Positions 44,594 to 55,616 of a DNA stretch of 64,000 bases are shown piece after piece. Under the pieces are notes generated by a model. It was not told where the DNA came from and ran no database searches. It saw only the letters and a list, made by a program, of their open reading frames with translations. Position 1 is the first letter of the stretch. The number at the start of each line of letters is the position of its first letter. The stretch lies in NCBI GenBank assembly GCA_027922465.2, contig BQMF02000590.1, positions 169,238 to 233,237 on the forward strand, read 5' to 3'. This stretch comes from Turritopsis dohrnii (Eukaryota > Cnidaria > Hydrozoa > Anthoathecata > Oceaniidae). The translations under genes were made by a program, and so were the position numbers.

Positions 44594-44879
44594 TGTTTAA
44601 CAAAACAAGATCAACAAAAATTTTGTAATAATAAGGGAAATTCCCGCCGTAGTTTTGATGTATAGGGGTTTGGACCAATGACACAAAATTAAAATCGATT
44701 TTAATTTGAAACTCATTCGAAAACAAAATACAAATGAATTTGATTTGATATGAATTTGATTAACATTTGAATTTAAATTTAGTTTTCAAATCAATTTAGA
44801 TGTCGTTTTTGTTTTTTAATCTAATTTTCCCTGGGGCAGTTCTCGGCCACCATAAAGGTGTATTTATGTATTGTGTATA

Positions 44880-45703
44880 TCTATATATTAATAGCCGATT
44901 TTCCGTTGTTGGTCACACAAAATGGTAGATTGAGATGTGAGCGAAATTATTTCTTTTTTGCGTGCGACGTGAGTTCCAAGCAAATACATTGCAACCCCAA
45001 TCTAACGTGACTTTTTTTGGCTGATGAACTAATAGGAATAATATTTTGTTTTTATTATTATTGTTAGTTTTATATTCCACGTTGACTTGGCTTTGAAAAC
45101 AATACACCAACTAAATACAAAGAAACTAACTGATTAAACATTTTGGACAAAAAGCGGCAGTGGCAGAACGTGGTAGTTCGGTTTGCCAGTGTGTCCTAAC
45201 ATATCCTTGCCTGACTGTCTGAGACGGGTGAACTTTTTTTTCGAGCAATCAAAATGTTTAAAAACCGATAGGTAAAAAAACAGCATCATAAACAAAATAT
45301 TTTTCTTCTTTTCTTTTAATTAATAATTTAATTTCTTTTTTTAATTGTTAAGCTCTTCTGATCGAACGTGTGACATTTTTAAAAAGAGAAACCATTTTCC
45401 CCCTGTTTGATAGCACCCATGTTAGAGCGCATAACGTTTTTTAAACAACAGCTCTCTACGTTTTGAGTCTATAGTTGAAGTGAAAAACGATTGCTTTTAA
45501 AAAGTAAATAAATAGCACATCATGAAATTTGGATGTTTGGAACCATTGTTTAAACTGATATTTGATATTTGATTTCGAATCTGCCTCTGGCTAAACACAA
45601 GTTGTATGAGCCGTTTTTAAGGAAATATGAGGTTTATTGGGGTCTCCGGGGTGACACAGAGCAGATGCACATGGGCGGCGAGTGACGCCGCCTCGGTGGC
45701 TAG
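44880..45703 (+). mobile_element. Non-autonomous Helitron, copy 2
   Basis: A|TCTATATATTAATAGCC at 44880 and hairpin GGCGGCGAGTGACGCCGCC followed by TCGGTGG and CTAG at 45700-45703, then T. Both ends and the A^T target are intact. It sits 20 bp from the right TSD of the kinase transposon, inside the same host-gene exon. Confidence 0.93.
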
Positions 45704-45777
45704 TACAGTGTAAGTTTTGTTGATGCATGTTTTGTATTTTATAATTATGCAAGTTTTAAATATCCATTTTAATTATT

Positions 45778-46383
45778 TTGGAACTTCTCGCACAAGGATT
45801 GAACTTCATTTGTGAAGCCTTACAAGAAAGCATCACTAACCCATTTAACAATATGGTAGTTAAAGAGACTGTTACGAGGGGCAATAATGTGAAGCAACTG
45901 GCAACTGAAGTTTTGATGTGTGCCAATGAAGAAGGCAATTCTGAAATATGGAAATGCATAGTTAATCCTATCATTGACCTTGTTCTTGAAACAAATTTCA
46001 AAATTAGCAGCAGTAGAGAAAATCTATATGTTGGTGTTTTCCGAAATCAAGACATAATTTCATTATGGTGTGACAAATTAAAGTACAATGAATTTGAGAA
46101 ATCATCACTAACTAGGTTGATCTACTTTGTTGTGATGAGTGTACTTCGGCTAGCAATCAAATACCTTAATGAGAAGAACCGTTTAACAAATGATGATGAA
46201 GTGGATGTCAAACTAAGTGATGAAGAACAATAAGTGCTTTATTATGTTTCTGGGTACATTATTTATTTGTTGAAGAAAAAATATAAAAAGATCTTGGACT
46301 CAAAGCCAACTAACACTGCAGCTCGTTCTGCTAAACAATTTTTGAACTCTTTAGTGTTCACTCAGAAAGCAAACTTAAGTAGG
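45778..46383 (+). pseudogene. Host gene, 3' exon part 1
   Basis: Open frame from a region after a possible acceptor (CACAAG at about 45795): ESITNPFNNMVVKETVTRGN, WCDKLKYNEFEKSSLTRLIY, then after a TAA at 46231 it continues in frame as VLYYVSGYIIYLLKKKYKK and FLNSLVFTQKANL. The frame is cut by a LINE at about 46384 and resumes at about 47413. I do not recognise the domain; the Y-x-S-G-Y-I motif is common in transposon-associated animal genes. Confidence 0.6.
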
Positions 46384-47412
46384 TAAGTAAGTAAGTAAGT
46401 AAGTAAGTATCAATTTATTTCCAGATTTATTTGCAGATAAGTGGAGACCACTTCAATAGAATTAATCTAAACGAAGGAAGGGCCACCACATCAAAAAGTT
46501 ACAAACATCAAAACGTTACAAAATTTAACAAACAAGTAAACAAATAAAAAGTAAAAAGCTAAAAAAATGAAAAATAAACAAAATGCTACGAAACACCTTG
46601 TGTGACAACTAAAATAAAAGTAAAATTGAAAATAACTAGTTTTTTCTTTAATTTTTTACTTATTTTAAAAATACGAGAAAACATTCAACATCTATCAATA
46701 CTGTACATGCAACAGAAAAATTTTAGTACCAACTAAACGTAAGAAGACAAAAAATATAATTTGACTAGGTCTTTCAACCTGTTAAGTGATAAAGTTGACA
46801 AATCATCAACATCAAGGTAGTTCTGAAGAAGATTCCAAGAGGCCACTGATTGGTATGTTAAAGAGTAATCTCCAAACCTAACGGTGGAAACTTTCGGAAG
46901 ACGCAAGATACCAGATTTCGCTCTTCGAGGACGAGAATAATCACAAGTAATATCAGCTAAATCAAAAGTGTCATACAACGGAGAAGGTACATTGCGGTTC
47001 AGAAGCTTATACATAAAGACAATGTTACAAAACTTGATAAAATCATGAAAAGAAAGAATTCTAAGTTGAGTAAAAAGGGGAAGAGAATGAGCATTAAAAT
47101 CTGAAAATGTCATAATTCTAACAGACTTTTTGTGAAGAGTCATAATGCGTTTCATTGAATTTTGATTTAAAGCCCATACATTAGCTGAGTAGGACAAATG
47201 AGAATGAAATAATGCATAATATATTGATAAAAGAACTTCTCTCGACACAAAATGTCGCAGCTTACTTAGTGCACCATTCGCTCTAACTAACGTTTTGCAA
47301 ACAAAGCTTATGTGATCACCCCAGTTTAAATTCGAGTCAATGATCACACCTAGATACTTTGCAGAGACACTAGGATAAAGTCTAGTACCATTGATTTTAA
47401 CCTTGAAATTTT
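46384..47412 (-). mobile_element. 5'-truncated CR1/L2-like LINE
   Basis: On the minus strand it reads KYLGVIIDSNLNWGDHISFV, LRHFVSREVLLSIYYALFHS, HLSYSANVWAL and FGDYSLTYQSVASWNLL, ending at 46733, then a 3' UTR with an (ACTT)n tail (plus: GTAAGTAAGTAAG at 46383-46410). Similar flanks AAACTTAAG (left) and AACCTTAAAGG (right) look like a target duplication. Removing it restores ANLKGLTFLYFTKRW of the host gene. Confidence 0.85.
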
Positions 47413-47721
47413 AACCTTAAAGGCTTGACATTCTTATATTTCACTAAGAGATGGATTGAAATTCTTGATAAGGGTGGTTTAGTCAAAGTCAGTGATGATT
47501 TTTTTCTGTATGTCAGAAGGATCGAAAAAGCTGCCAGAAGTATTTTAAATACAAGGTTTTTGAAGAATTATAAAGGTGAAGATTTACGGGATGCCATATG
47601 TCAACAATTGAATGAGAGTTTCTTTGTAAATAAATACTGGGATAGTATCAGCAGAAATATTCCGAATAGATCACTGGCAAATACATTAAAAAAACAAGTC
47701 ATCAAGAAATGGATTGATATA
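47413..47721 (+). pseudogene. Host gene, 3' exon part 2
   Basis: Continues the host frame: GLTFLYFTKRWIEILDKGGL, VKVSDDFFLYVRRIEKAARS, LANTLKKQVIKKWIDI. It is cut at a TA by a MITE and resumes at 48252 as REFIHHSLCSNVKKEK. Confidence 0.6.
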
Positions 47722-48251
47722 CTCTTCTGTGCTTAATTGTAGGGGGGGGGGGGGGGGGGGGTCATTTTCCATTTTTTCGATTTTTTCACCCCCGAAATCA
47801 TTTTATAATGCCCCCCCCCCCCATTTTATGAAATTTAGTCAGTTAAACCACCCCCACACTTTATTAATAACCCCCCCATATTATGCTTTTTTGGCTCCAG
47901 AACACAAAAATTTGATTAAAATTTTAAATTCAAAACACAACTTTTTCTTTTTTCTTATATACAGGGTTAAAAATATAAAGTACTAGGTACCATATCTGAA
48001 CAAAATAACATGAAAATATACTTCTAAGTACTTAAGAAAGTGACAGTTCCAAAACAAAATACCAAGTAAGCAAATTGAAAATTGAACCCATCCCCCCCCC
48101 ACTTTATTTCCACCCCCCCCATTTTGTGTAAAATATCTGAATCCCCCCTTGGTTCATTTTATTTTGACCCCCCCATTTTATGGATATTTTTCCGCAACAC
48201 CCGCCCCCCCCCTGCTTAATAGACCCCCCCCTACAATTAAGCACAGAAGAG
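47722..48251. mobile_element. MITE with homopolymer G/C tracts
   Basis: TIR CTCTTCTGTGCTTAATTGTA followed by a G run at the left, and its inverse (C run then TACAATTAAGCACAGAAGAG) at the right; flanked by TA duplications (47720-47721, 48252-48253). The interior repeatedly alternates C runs of 5-14 with ATTTTATG-like AT blocks. No coding. The TA target suggests a mariner-type helper. The long G run at 47743-47761 could form quadruplexes. Confidence 0.85.
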
Positions 48252-49136
48252 TACGTGAATTCATTCATCACAGTCTATGTTCAAATGTGAAAAAAGAAAA
48301 GTAAGCTTGTTTTCCACCAGTGAGATATGTGCTTATCGTGTAATTTTTTGCGCGATAGTTCAGTGAGATAGTTGGTGGAAATTAAGTACGCGATAACGAT
48401 TTGCTTTTCATCTCACAATTTTTGTGAGATAGGAACTGCGAAAAAATCAAAAAGTTTTGATATTTTATCGCAGCGTCTTTCTCATAAAATTGATATTTCA
48501 AAGAAAGGCAAAAGGTCCCTTTAAACAAATTGCATGGAACCTATTGTTTGTTCCCTGTCTTAAAATGTGAGCAGAATTTTTACACGTGTTTCGTTCTGTT
48601 GTGAAAATCTGAATGTGTGTAAGAGCAGTTGGTAAAGAAGAAGTAGAAATAAACGTGGGTCGAACAAATAATTCCGACCACAAGAAAGACGAAAGTCTCA
48701 GTGATGTTATATGAAAAAATTCAGTTTTCTTCACGACAAATGAGAACAAACATACGAAGAAAAAGATCGCGTGGCAAACGGTTAAAAGCAGAACTTGGAT
48801 ATGAAGAAGGTGAATATTTTTGAAAGATTTTTTAAAAGTTCTTTTTATCCAGTATGAAATGAATCAATCTCATAACAATTGGGTAACTGGATATAATAAT
48901 TTGGATTGGAAATCGTGATCTGACTCTTTTCCATATTTATGCAAAAACTACTGAAATTTGTATTGGCATGCTATCTCACAAAAACTCACTTGATGAATTA
49001 AATTCCATTTCACTGAGCCATATCTCACTGGTGGAAAACAAGCTTTAACAAAGATGAACGTCGAAGAAAAACAGAAAACCAATGTTAATTTGTCTAATGT
49101 TGCAGAACCTGCTATGAGAATAACATTACATAAATG
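48252..49136 (+). pseudogene. Host gene, 3' end, interrupted by a second MITE
   Basis: 48252-48302 reads REFIHHSLCSNVKKEK. After the MITE at 48303-49046 a frame reads TKMNVEEKQKTNVNLSNVAE and ends at a TGA at about 49134-49136. The join is uncertain by one or two bases. Confidence 0.45.
48303..49046. mobile_element. MITE with 27-bp TIRs
   Basis: AAGCTTGTTTTCCACCAGTG (continuing AGATATG) at 48303 is perfectly inverted at 49020-49046. It is about 740 bp and non-coding. Inside, GTGAGATA-like words recur near both ends. Target duplication unclear (TA or TTA). Confidence 0.8.
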
Positions 49137-50387
49137 ATATCTTTTTGTAGTTTTATTCCTTAGGCATTTGATAGGTTTAAGTTTCCTTGTAATGTTTTCT
49201 TTTACAGAAATTTGTGTTTCTCTATACTCAATTACTAGTTTTTTGTTATAATATGTGATAAGTTTATGATTGCAGTAATTAATAAGAAATTGTTAATTTA
49301 AAATAGTTTATTATATCCCCATGGTCATCTTTTATGTTTCCCAGGGTTTTTTGTGACAATGAAATCGTGTTTTTGCAGCTGAAAAATAACACCTTTACTT
49401 TTACTGATCGCTTTTTTTATATTGTTCGTCATAAATGGCCCATTTGAAAAATGCTCAGGAATAACGGATTTTAGAAAACCTGATTTCTTCACAAGGAAGC
49501 AATATGATATGAGTTCAAATACTCTAAAGGAAATAACTGATTCGCGGAGAAGTTGAGATTAGGAGAAAAATCTGTTACGTCACTTTTTGCGAAATGTCCT
49601 TTGGGTTATACCCTACCGCATAATTTCCCTCTTCTGGATAACGCATAATATTGCTGCTCGTATGAGGTGGGCTGTCTCGCTTGACCGGACAGACTTCGCT
49701 AGATGGATTGTTTCTCATCCCGATCAACCGGGTTAGGATGAAAGTTTACATTTTCAGATGATATTGAGATGGTCATGACATTTACTTGGCAGTTCATTGG
49801 TCCAAATAAAGTTTCATTAGGTTTTTATTTCTTCAGCTTCATCAATATCATTCCTTTCTGCCTAGCTTACTTTTAATTCAATTCATTCAACTGCACACGT
49901 GTTTATCAAAATCTCAACCCACTCACCAGGATAGTATGTTCGTATGTCATTTATTTGAATAGAGATCTTGTCAAGCTAACCCGCCACCATATGAACAGAC
50001 CCTAAGATTTTATAGTAGGCAAAACTGTAAAAAATCACTGCGATGAAGAGCATTTTTATTGAAGGGTGTATATTTCTATAGAAATGCACTCCTACGCAGT
50101 GATTTTCAACAAGTCTGCTGCTGGGAGGGTACAGTGCAATAATAGTCTTCATTAAAATTTGTTTAACATGCAAATACACATTTACAATTAGTATTTTGTC
50201 AAAACAATAATATGTTAAATTATTATGTCAAACAAGGTAGATATGTGTAATAAAAAACACTGTTTTCTTTAAAAGTCTTTGCGATTACTTCATTAATTCA
50301 AAACTCAAGGTTTTTCGTGATCAGCTATGTTATAAAGAACTCATAAACTCATAAATATCCACACAATTAAAAATTACACTCATGTAG
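49137..50387. other. No supported gene
   Basis: AT-rich intergenic sequence between the convergent host gene and the P-type transposase. Nothing recognised. Confidence 0.45.
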
Positions 50388-52620
50388 TTAGTATATTATT
50401 ATTGTTTTTTCCTTTCGGGGTCTGCTATCAGGTCGACCTTGAGTGTTTCCACGCAAATCATTTATCAAATCTGATTTGATAATGTTTAAAGCAACTTCCT
50501 GTTGACCAAATTGGTATACTGCTGGGTTATCATTGCATCCCCCGCTTCTACCATGACGAGAGAAGTGCTTTTCCAGCAGATCTTGCGAAAATTTCTCACT
50601 TAGTATGTACTTAACACCTTGATTTAACAGCAACTTTGTAACTTCAATAAATTATTTTACTCAAAAAGAATAAAATTATTTAATACTCTTTGGAACTCAC
50701 TCATAACCTTGCATGATTTTCATTGATTAGCAAAAGCGTTTTTAAAGAACAATGAAGACATGTAAGAAGCCAAAATACTACTTACTAGTAATATTCCACC
50801 CCAACTCAGTCTGATAGCTGTTCTTTTCCTCTTGATTCATTCCAGGGGTCATATTTGCTTCATTTTGCCAATCATGTAGATATTGCAAGACACTTTCCAA
50901 AAACTTAAAATAAGAAGATGAAGAGTTGAATTAACTGTAAATCACAAACTAAATAATTACCCCATGACATATATAATGATATTACAGAATTTTAAATCCA
51001 AGCTTACCTCAAATCTTTGGTCATTAGGATCCATGAATGGTTTTCTATCAGGTTTATCATTATTTTTTGACATAACATTTAGACAAAGGCTCTATCAAAT
51101 ATTTTAATGAAATGCCTGGTGGAAGATGTGTCATGCTTATCATACATTTCCAGTGCAACAACCACAGAATTACTAAGACCTGAAGAGGACACAAGGTAAT
51201 CATGTATAAGATCATCAATCAACACTCATTACACTTAAGTTATCTTAACAACATAAATAGTATACCTGTGCTGTTTGACTCTCATTCTGTCTCGTGGAGA
51301 AAGATGGACAAGCTCTTCTCGAACTCTGTGAAGCCAAGAGCTGCACCATTCAAGCCTAAATCCCATTCAGAAACTGACATAATATACTTCCAGCTGCTAT
51401 CTTGATGTTGAAACTAATACGACAAAAAAAATTAGAAAAATCATCCCAATTAAAACAATTATCTTTAAACTAAACAAATTTAAATAACATCAATAGCTCC
51501 CTTATTAGATGATATACATACATGCAAATTTCTGGATTGAAGTTTTAATTTTCCAAGTTGTTCCTAGTTGTTTTAAGTAGATGAGGAACATCAGACGTAA
51601 AGAAGATTTTCCTTTCATGTGCAAATGGTTTCCATGTCCAATTGCCATCATCGTCATAAGCATTGAGCTTAAAGTTTTTTCGGTTAGGAGATGCACCATT
51701 GCAAACCCACACCCTAACCTTAAAACCAATACTTTCCAGGATCCTGGTAGCCTTCCAAACTAACAGGTTAAGTTGATCTGCTGTAAAGCTAATGGAAGCA
51801 TTATATCCAAACGAATAGCATAAACTTGAGCAGATACCATGTACCATACCATGTACATGTGTGGCAAAACTTTTGTCGATATTTTCACCTTCACATGATC
51901 TCTGAAATTCACCAATCTCTTCATTGAGGTCTCTCATTTCTGTATAACCCACAAGTTTACCAGATGGTCGCCTACATACAAGCCCAGATCTTAATTTCAT
52001 TTCGTCATATAGAAGAGACACATCTTTTTCATACTCTTGAACACCTTTCAAATTCGAATCCACTATTAACCGTTCAAGCACATCTGGATTAAAGACACTA
52101 CATGGCTCAGTGAAGTTCAGGTACTTCTTTAATGTATCGTCAGGAGGAAGAACCAAAAGTTTATTTCTTTTACTGGAAATATGATGGTATGCAGCTGGTG
52201 ATGTGTGGTAAATGCCGAGACACCATCTAATAATTAATGGATGCCACCTCATTGACTTGCTGTTCTTGCTTGCTTCCTCAATTTGCTGTTGCCACAACAG
52301 CCATTGTGGAGTACCTACAAAATTCGATTAACAAGATATATCATTGATTCTTATAGTACATTTCACTTAGCTGAAGTTCTACACATATCTGAAATAATCC
52401 AGCCATGGAGGCACATAAAACCTTAATACATGTAATACCTTCAGTTAATTCTGGTGAATTTCTGACAAGAATATCCTTAAACACTCTAATACCACTGTTT
52501 TTCAAGATTTTATCAATTTTTTGTGAATACTTAATAATTTTGATAAAGAGCTTTTTTTAGCTGAAGCAAGGTTCTTTGCTCTTCCTTCCAATTCTGACCT
52601 AGTCAAATATCTAGAAAGAA
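50388..52620 (-). pseudogene. P-superfamily (THAP9-like) transposase, multi-exon, degraded
   Basis: Exons (minus), approximate: 52610-52439, 52314-51545, 51415-51270, 51180-51010, 50907-50830, 50640-50388. The main exon reads MRWHPLIIRWCLGIYHTSPA, VSLLYDEMKLRSGLV, FGYNASISFTADQLN, VCNGASPNRKNFK and FFTSDVPHLLKTTRNNLEN, hallmarks of P-element/THAP9 transposases. The following exons (LVHLSPRDRMRVKQH; VVALEMYDKHDTSSTRHFIK; FLESVLQYLHDWQNEANM) and the last one (YILSEKFSQDLLEKHFSRHG, GCNDNP) match the family C-terminus. Frameshifts near 52520, 51545, 51330 and 51065 make it a pseudogene. No N-terminal THAP domain found. Confidence 0.88.
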
Positions 52621-52679
52621 TCAATATTCACCCAAAAGATGCTGCCTGCTATTCGTGAAAAAAGTGTCTCTCTCCTCTA

Positions 52680-52770
52680 CATGGTTTTACGCAGATATAA
52701 GAAGACGATGACCGTTAAGAAATTTATCACTCTCTAAAATAGTAGTACTACACGATTAATAATAATAACA
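52680..52770 (-). mobile_element. Helitron 5' fragment
   Basis: The plus strand shows CACTCTCTAAAATA...CGATTAATAATAATAACA, the 5' end of the tetramer family read on the minus strand, with TC decayed to TG. It directly abuts a Helitron CTAG end at 52771. Confidence 0.65.
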
Positions 52771-52845
52771 CTAGACCCCAAGGCGGCGATGCTCGCCACC
52801 TATGTACAGCTTGCGTTGTCGGGTAAAACTTTTTTACCAGTGCTA
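52771..52845 (-). mobile_element. Two Helitron 3' ends
   Basis: Minus strand: GGCGAGCATCGCC hairpin, GCCTTGGGGT, CTAG (52771-52774), the GC-hairpin type of terminus. Next to it (about 52819-52840) lies TCGGGTAAAACTTTTTTACC, the A/T-hairpin type, without its CTAG. The same pairing of termini occurs at about 30905-30935. Confidence 0.65.
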
Positions 52846-52880
52846 TTCAATGCCCAGATGCCTCTTTTTAATAATTACAG

Positions 52881-53093
52881 GAGGTTCTTCAAAGTTTACC
52901 AGCAGGAACAAATGTACAGTTTAGGAAAGAGTTTGGCATCAATCTGTCGAAGGAGCTTACAATTGACAGAAGTGCACAAAAGTCTTTAGCACATGAAATT
53001 AAAGAATTCTTTGGTAGAGAAGATGTATCCAAGGTTGCGCTAGACATGAAGAAAACTGTCAGTTATCCATGTGACCCAAGCAGAAAAGTACAG
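52881..53093 (+). CDS. Single conserved-looking internal exon, unknown gene
   Basis: Acceptor TTAATAATTACAG and donor CAG|GTTTGC bound an exon open in one frame for 71 codons: EVLQSLPAGTNVQFRKEFGI, NLSKELTIDRSAQKSL, EIKEFFGREDVSKVALDMKK. It looks like a genuine protein exon, but I cannot name the family or find neighbouring exons; the upstream side is Helitron sequence. Confidence 0.45.
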
Positions 53094-53738
53094 GTTTGCT
53101 ATCAGCTACGATACAAAAAAACCCTTTTGAAACCCATCTGATTGGGGTCTCTGCATGGCGTGCCCTAATCCTCAGCTCAAAGTTCAAAAGTTAATGAAGG
53201 AGAGAAAGTAATAGTACAAGCAGCAGAATATTGCAATGTTATATACAAATATCTACAACTAACACATATTCCCTTTCAGAAACGGTAAACCTGATTTGAT
53301 TTTGTTTATAGTTGAAATCACTTTACATGGAACTTTTATTCGATTTAAGATGCTTTCAAATTTTGCAGTTTTCCTCTGTATTGGATGTAAATCCATTTTT
53401 GCTCCTTTTCCTGTTCTTCCTGTCTTTTTTCTCTGTTCACCGTTTCTTTGTTTTGACCTTTCAAGATGTTGGAGAGCGTTTTGTTTATTATAGATAAAGT
53501 CTATAGTATCCTGGGCGAACGTCTTTTGCAGGTTTTAATTTCAAAAACGGCTATGTGCAAATCATTGAAAATAAGTCAAGAAAAATAAAACCACAGAATT
53601 ACCAACTGTATGTATATGTCATACATTAGTTTATTTTATTTACTTTTCTGTTTCGTTTTAGCTCAAAAATTTATTAAGATATAGATATATATACAATAAA
53701 AGGTATTCTTGCTCATGTTTGAGCTCATAGACTAAAAG
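53094..53738. other. No supported gene
   Basis: T-rich sequence; open frames at 53296-53497 are hydrophobic low-complexity translations of T/C-rich DNA. Confidence 0.4.
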
Positions 53739-54414
53739 ATGCCAGTTTTCAAATGTCCACTACCTGGATGTGGTCATGTAACTGATTAAGTGGAAACAAT
53801 TGTTGGTGTAGCTCAATTGAACATTCGCACCTTGATACATCACAAGGCCCAAATCTTGGAGCAACACCAAAGATCCAGCGACCAACAATCTCCAAAGGAA
53901 CGACAGAAGAAACATGGAATACCTTTCTCAAACGATCGGACATTTTCAAACAAGGTACAGACATTCCTGCTGGTCAAACTGTAACCCAACTGTGGCAATG
54001 TTGTGATAAAGAATGTGAAGAGGATTTGTTAAAATATGTTGATAACATTAACAATATTAATGAACAAGATCTATTACAATCTATTAAACGTTGAGCTGTT
54101 ATCTCTACTGTAGTGAGTGAGTAGAGTGTTAGAAAAATTTAATTACTCTCTATGTCTCAAGATCATGGGCAACCCATTCGAACATTTGCTGCAAAAGTAA
54201 AGGGCAAAGGTTGCGCATTTTCGAAACCGTGTACCAGTGCAAACTGTCAACAAATGGTTGATTATACTGATGATATCGTGAAGCTACCCACGATAACGAG
54301 GAAGATATCTGTGACAATGAAGCAAATGTGATCGAGTCATTGAAATCACCACGTAGATCAACTAGGGTTCGTAAATCCCCTGGTTGGCATAGCGATTATG
54401 TGATGGATAAATGA
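53739..54414 (+). pseudogene. Gypsy deletion derivative: Gag plus end of Pol
   Basis: Starts MPVFKCPLPGCGHVTD, homologous to the finger of the gypsy Gag at 36561 (CPIPGCGFQTDDV). It continues in broken frames with WNTFLKRSDIFKQGTDIP, QDHGQPIRTFAAKVKGKG and CAFSKPCTSANCQQMVDYTD. It jumps at about 54290 to RRSTRVRKSPGWHSDYVMDK, the basic Pol tail, with stop at 54412-54414. Protease, RT, RNase H and integrase are deleted. It is a relative of the full element, not a recent copy. Confidence 0.75.
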
Positions 54415-54731
54415 TTTTGAGGACGTCATAGTTCTGTCGCCCCAAAGAATTTAGGCCAAATGTTTCGTCATCCCATGCCTGTATCGTAGATCCTAAAAAC
54501 ATTAGTTACCGCTAATGGTTCTCGAAATATTTCCCCAGAAATGCCGTGTTTGATTGGGGATATGCAATGATTCCCCTATGATCATAAAAAAACTGACGTC
54601 CAACTACATGCTTTTCTACTTATTGAGACAAAAAGTGTTGACATGATTTTATGGGCAACTAAGAAGAACTTGACCATAAAATTAAATTAAAAAAAATAAG
54701 TGTGACACACACTTCCTATTATTATAATAGA
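54415..54731 (-). mobile_element. Helitron 5' half
   Basis: On the plus strand it matches the tetramer units from GACGTCATAG through AATTTAGGCC, GGTTCTCGAAATATTTCCCC and GGGGATATGCAATG to ATTATTATAATAGA|T. Read on the minus strand it begins A|TCTATTATAATAATAGG. The hairpin/CTAG half is missing; the break falls at the stop codon of the gypsy relic. Confidence 0.75.
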
Positions 54732-55410
54732 TAAAAATTTTATGATTTAGTATGGTATATTTGTATATAACATTATAATATTTTATCTAGCGGTTTTAAC
54801 TGTTTTTATTCGTATTTTCAGACCTGAAGATGAAAACTATGTTTTCGAAATATATTGTCAAATAAATAAATACATTATTGGTGCAAATTGATGTAACGGA
54901 CACTTTTATTCATTCACAACAGCTCAGTGGTGGATACAGCGTATGTTAAACTTGTCCTTCTGACGTACTTGATTTTTATCAAACTGTGCTTTTTCTTAAA
55001 TTCAAGCAAACAAAGAGTTTGACTCTTCTCCTCAGCTGTTGTATTTTGTGCTTACTTCAATATTTGATTAAACCACGCTCTACCGCCGTACAAATCCCCT
55101 AGCATTAGTTCGCAGATTCAGTATTGTTCCAAGACGTATGTCTTGCAATTTGATCTCAAGGGGGAAAGAAAATAAAATATTCTAGTTAAAACTAATAAAG
55201 AATGCAGTTATTAACCCCCTTCAGGAAAAATTAACAATAAATTATTTTCAGGCGACTACAATGGGAGCAGTTTTTTTGGCGACCTTAAAATCAGTCATTA
55301 AGTATGTCCGACCATGTCTGAAAAAACATGGGAGTATTGACTTTTTCAGAAAAAACACTAATGATACCAATACCTTTACTCCATGACTTTTTGGTAGAAG
55401 TTAACTTAGT
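54732..55410. other. No supported gene
   Basis: AT-rich. At about 54825 the sequence CCTGAAGATGAAAACTATG resembles words seen in 3' ends of several invertebrate retroelements, but no coding or boundaries support a call. Confidence 0.3.
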
Positions 55411-55616
55411 TTGCATCAGTTGGTTGTAATATTGATAAAAATTTTTAAAAGGAGTCTTTGTATTCTTCGGATCTCATCATCCCAATCTCATCTCGAACCA
55501 TTAGTGCTAAGATATTATGAGCCAAACAAAGTAAGATTCCCGGAGGACTATGCACATCATTTGCTATTTTTATATTACCCATTTCGTGATGAGGAGCAAT
55601 TGTTATGTGCAAAAAT
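55411..55616 (+). pseudogene. Helitron RepHel fragment before the DIRS insertion
   Basis: In frame: LEPLVLRYYEPNKVRFPEDY, AHHLLFLYYPFRDEEQLLCA, KIYQ. The H-H-L-L-F-L-Y-Y-P-F-R-D-E motif is the region just upstream of the Pif1 helicase in animal Helitron proteins. The reading resumes at 63394 as LHEPSVIDIVNRNRQ. The 7.8 kb in between consists of later insertions. Confidence 0.75.

Larger units (their letters stand above)
40699..44854 (+). mobile_element. DNA transposon carrying an integrase-type transposase and an alpha-kinase
   Basis: Left TIR TATGGTGGCCGAGAACTGCC at 40699 and its inverse at 44835-44854; the similarity continues (CAGGGAAAA). Flanking 6-bp duplications AAGGTG at 40693-40698 and 44855-44860 are perfect. 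Subterminal regions on both sides are rich in AAATCAAATT-type motifs. Inside are a plus-strand alpha-kinase (40998-42401) and a convergent minus-strand spliced transposase (44593-43091), tail to tail. The DDE domain, TIRs and 6-bp TSD fit an IS3EU-like superfamily as I recall it; the superfamily name is tentative, the element boundaries are not. Confidence 0.9.

Noticed and set aside
53296..53497. Hydrophobic frames resembling membrane proteins
   Set aside because: T/C-rich low-complexity DNA reads as Phe/Leu-rich in any frame.
54820..54880. Penelope-like or other retroelement 3' end
   Set aside because: Only a short word resemblance; no coding sequence or boundaries.
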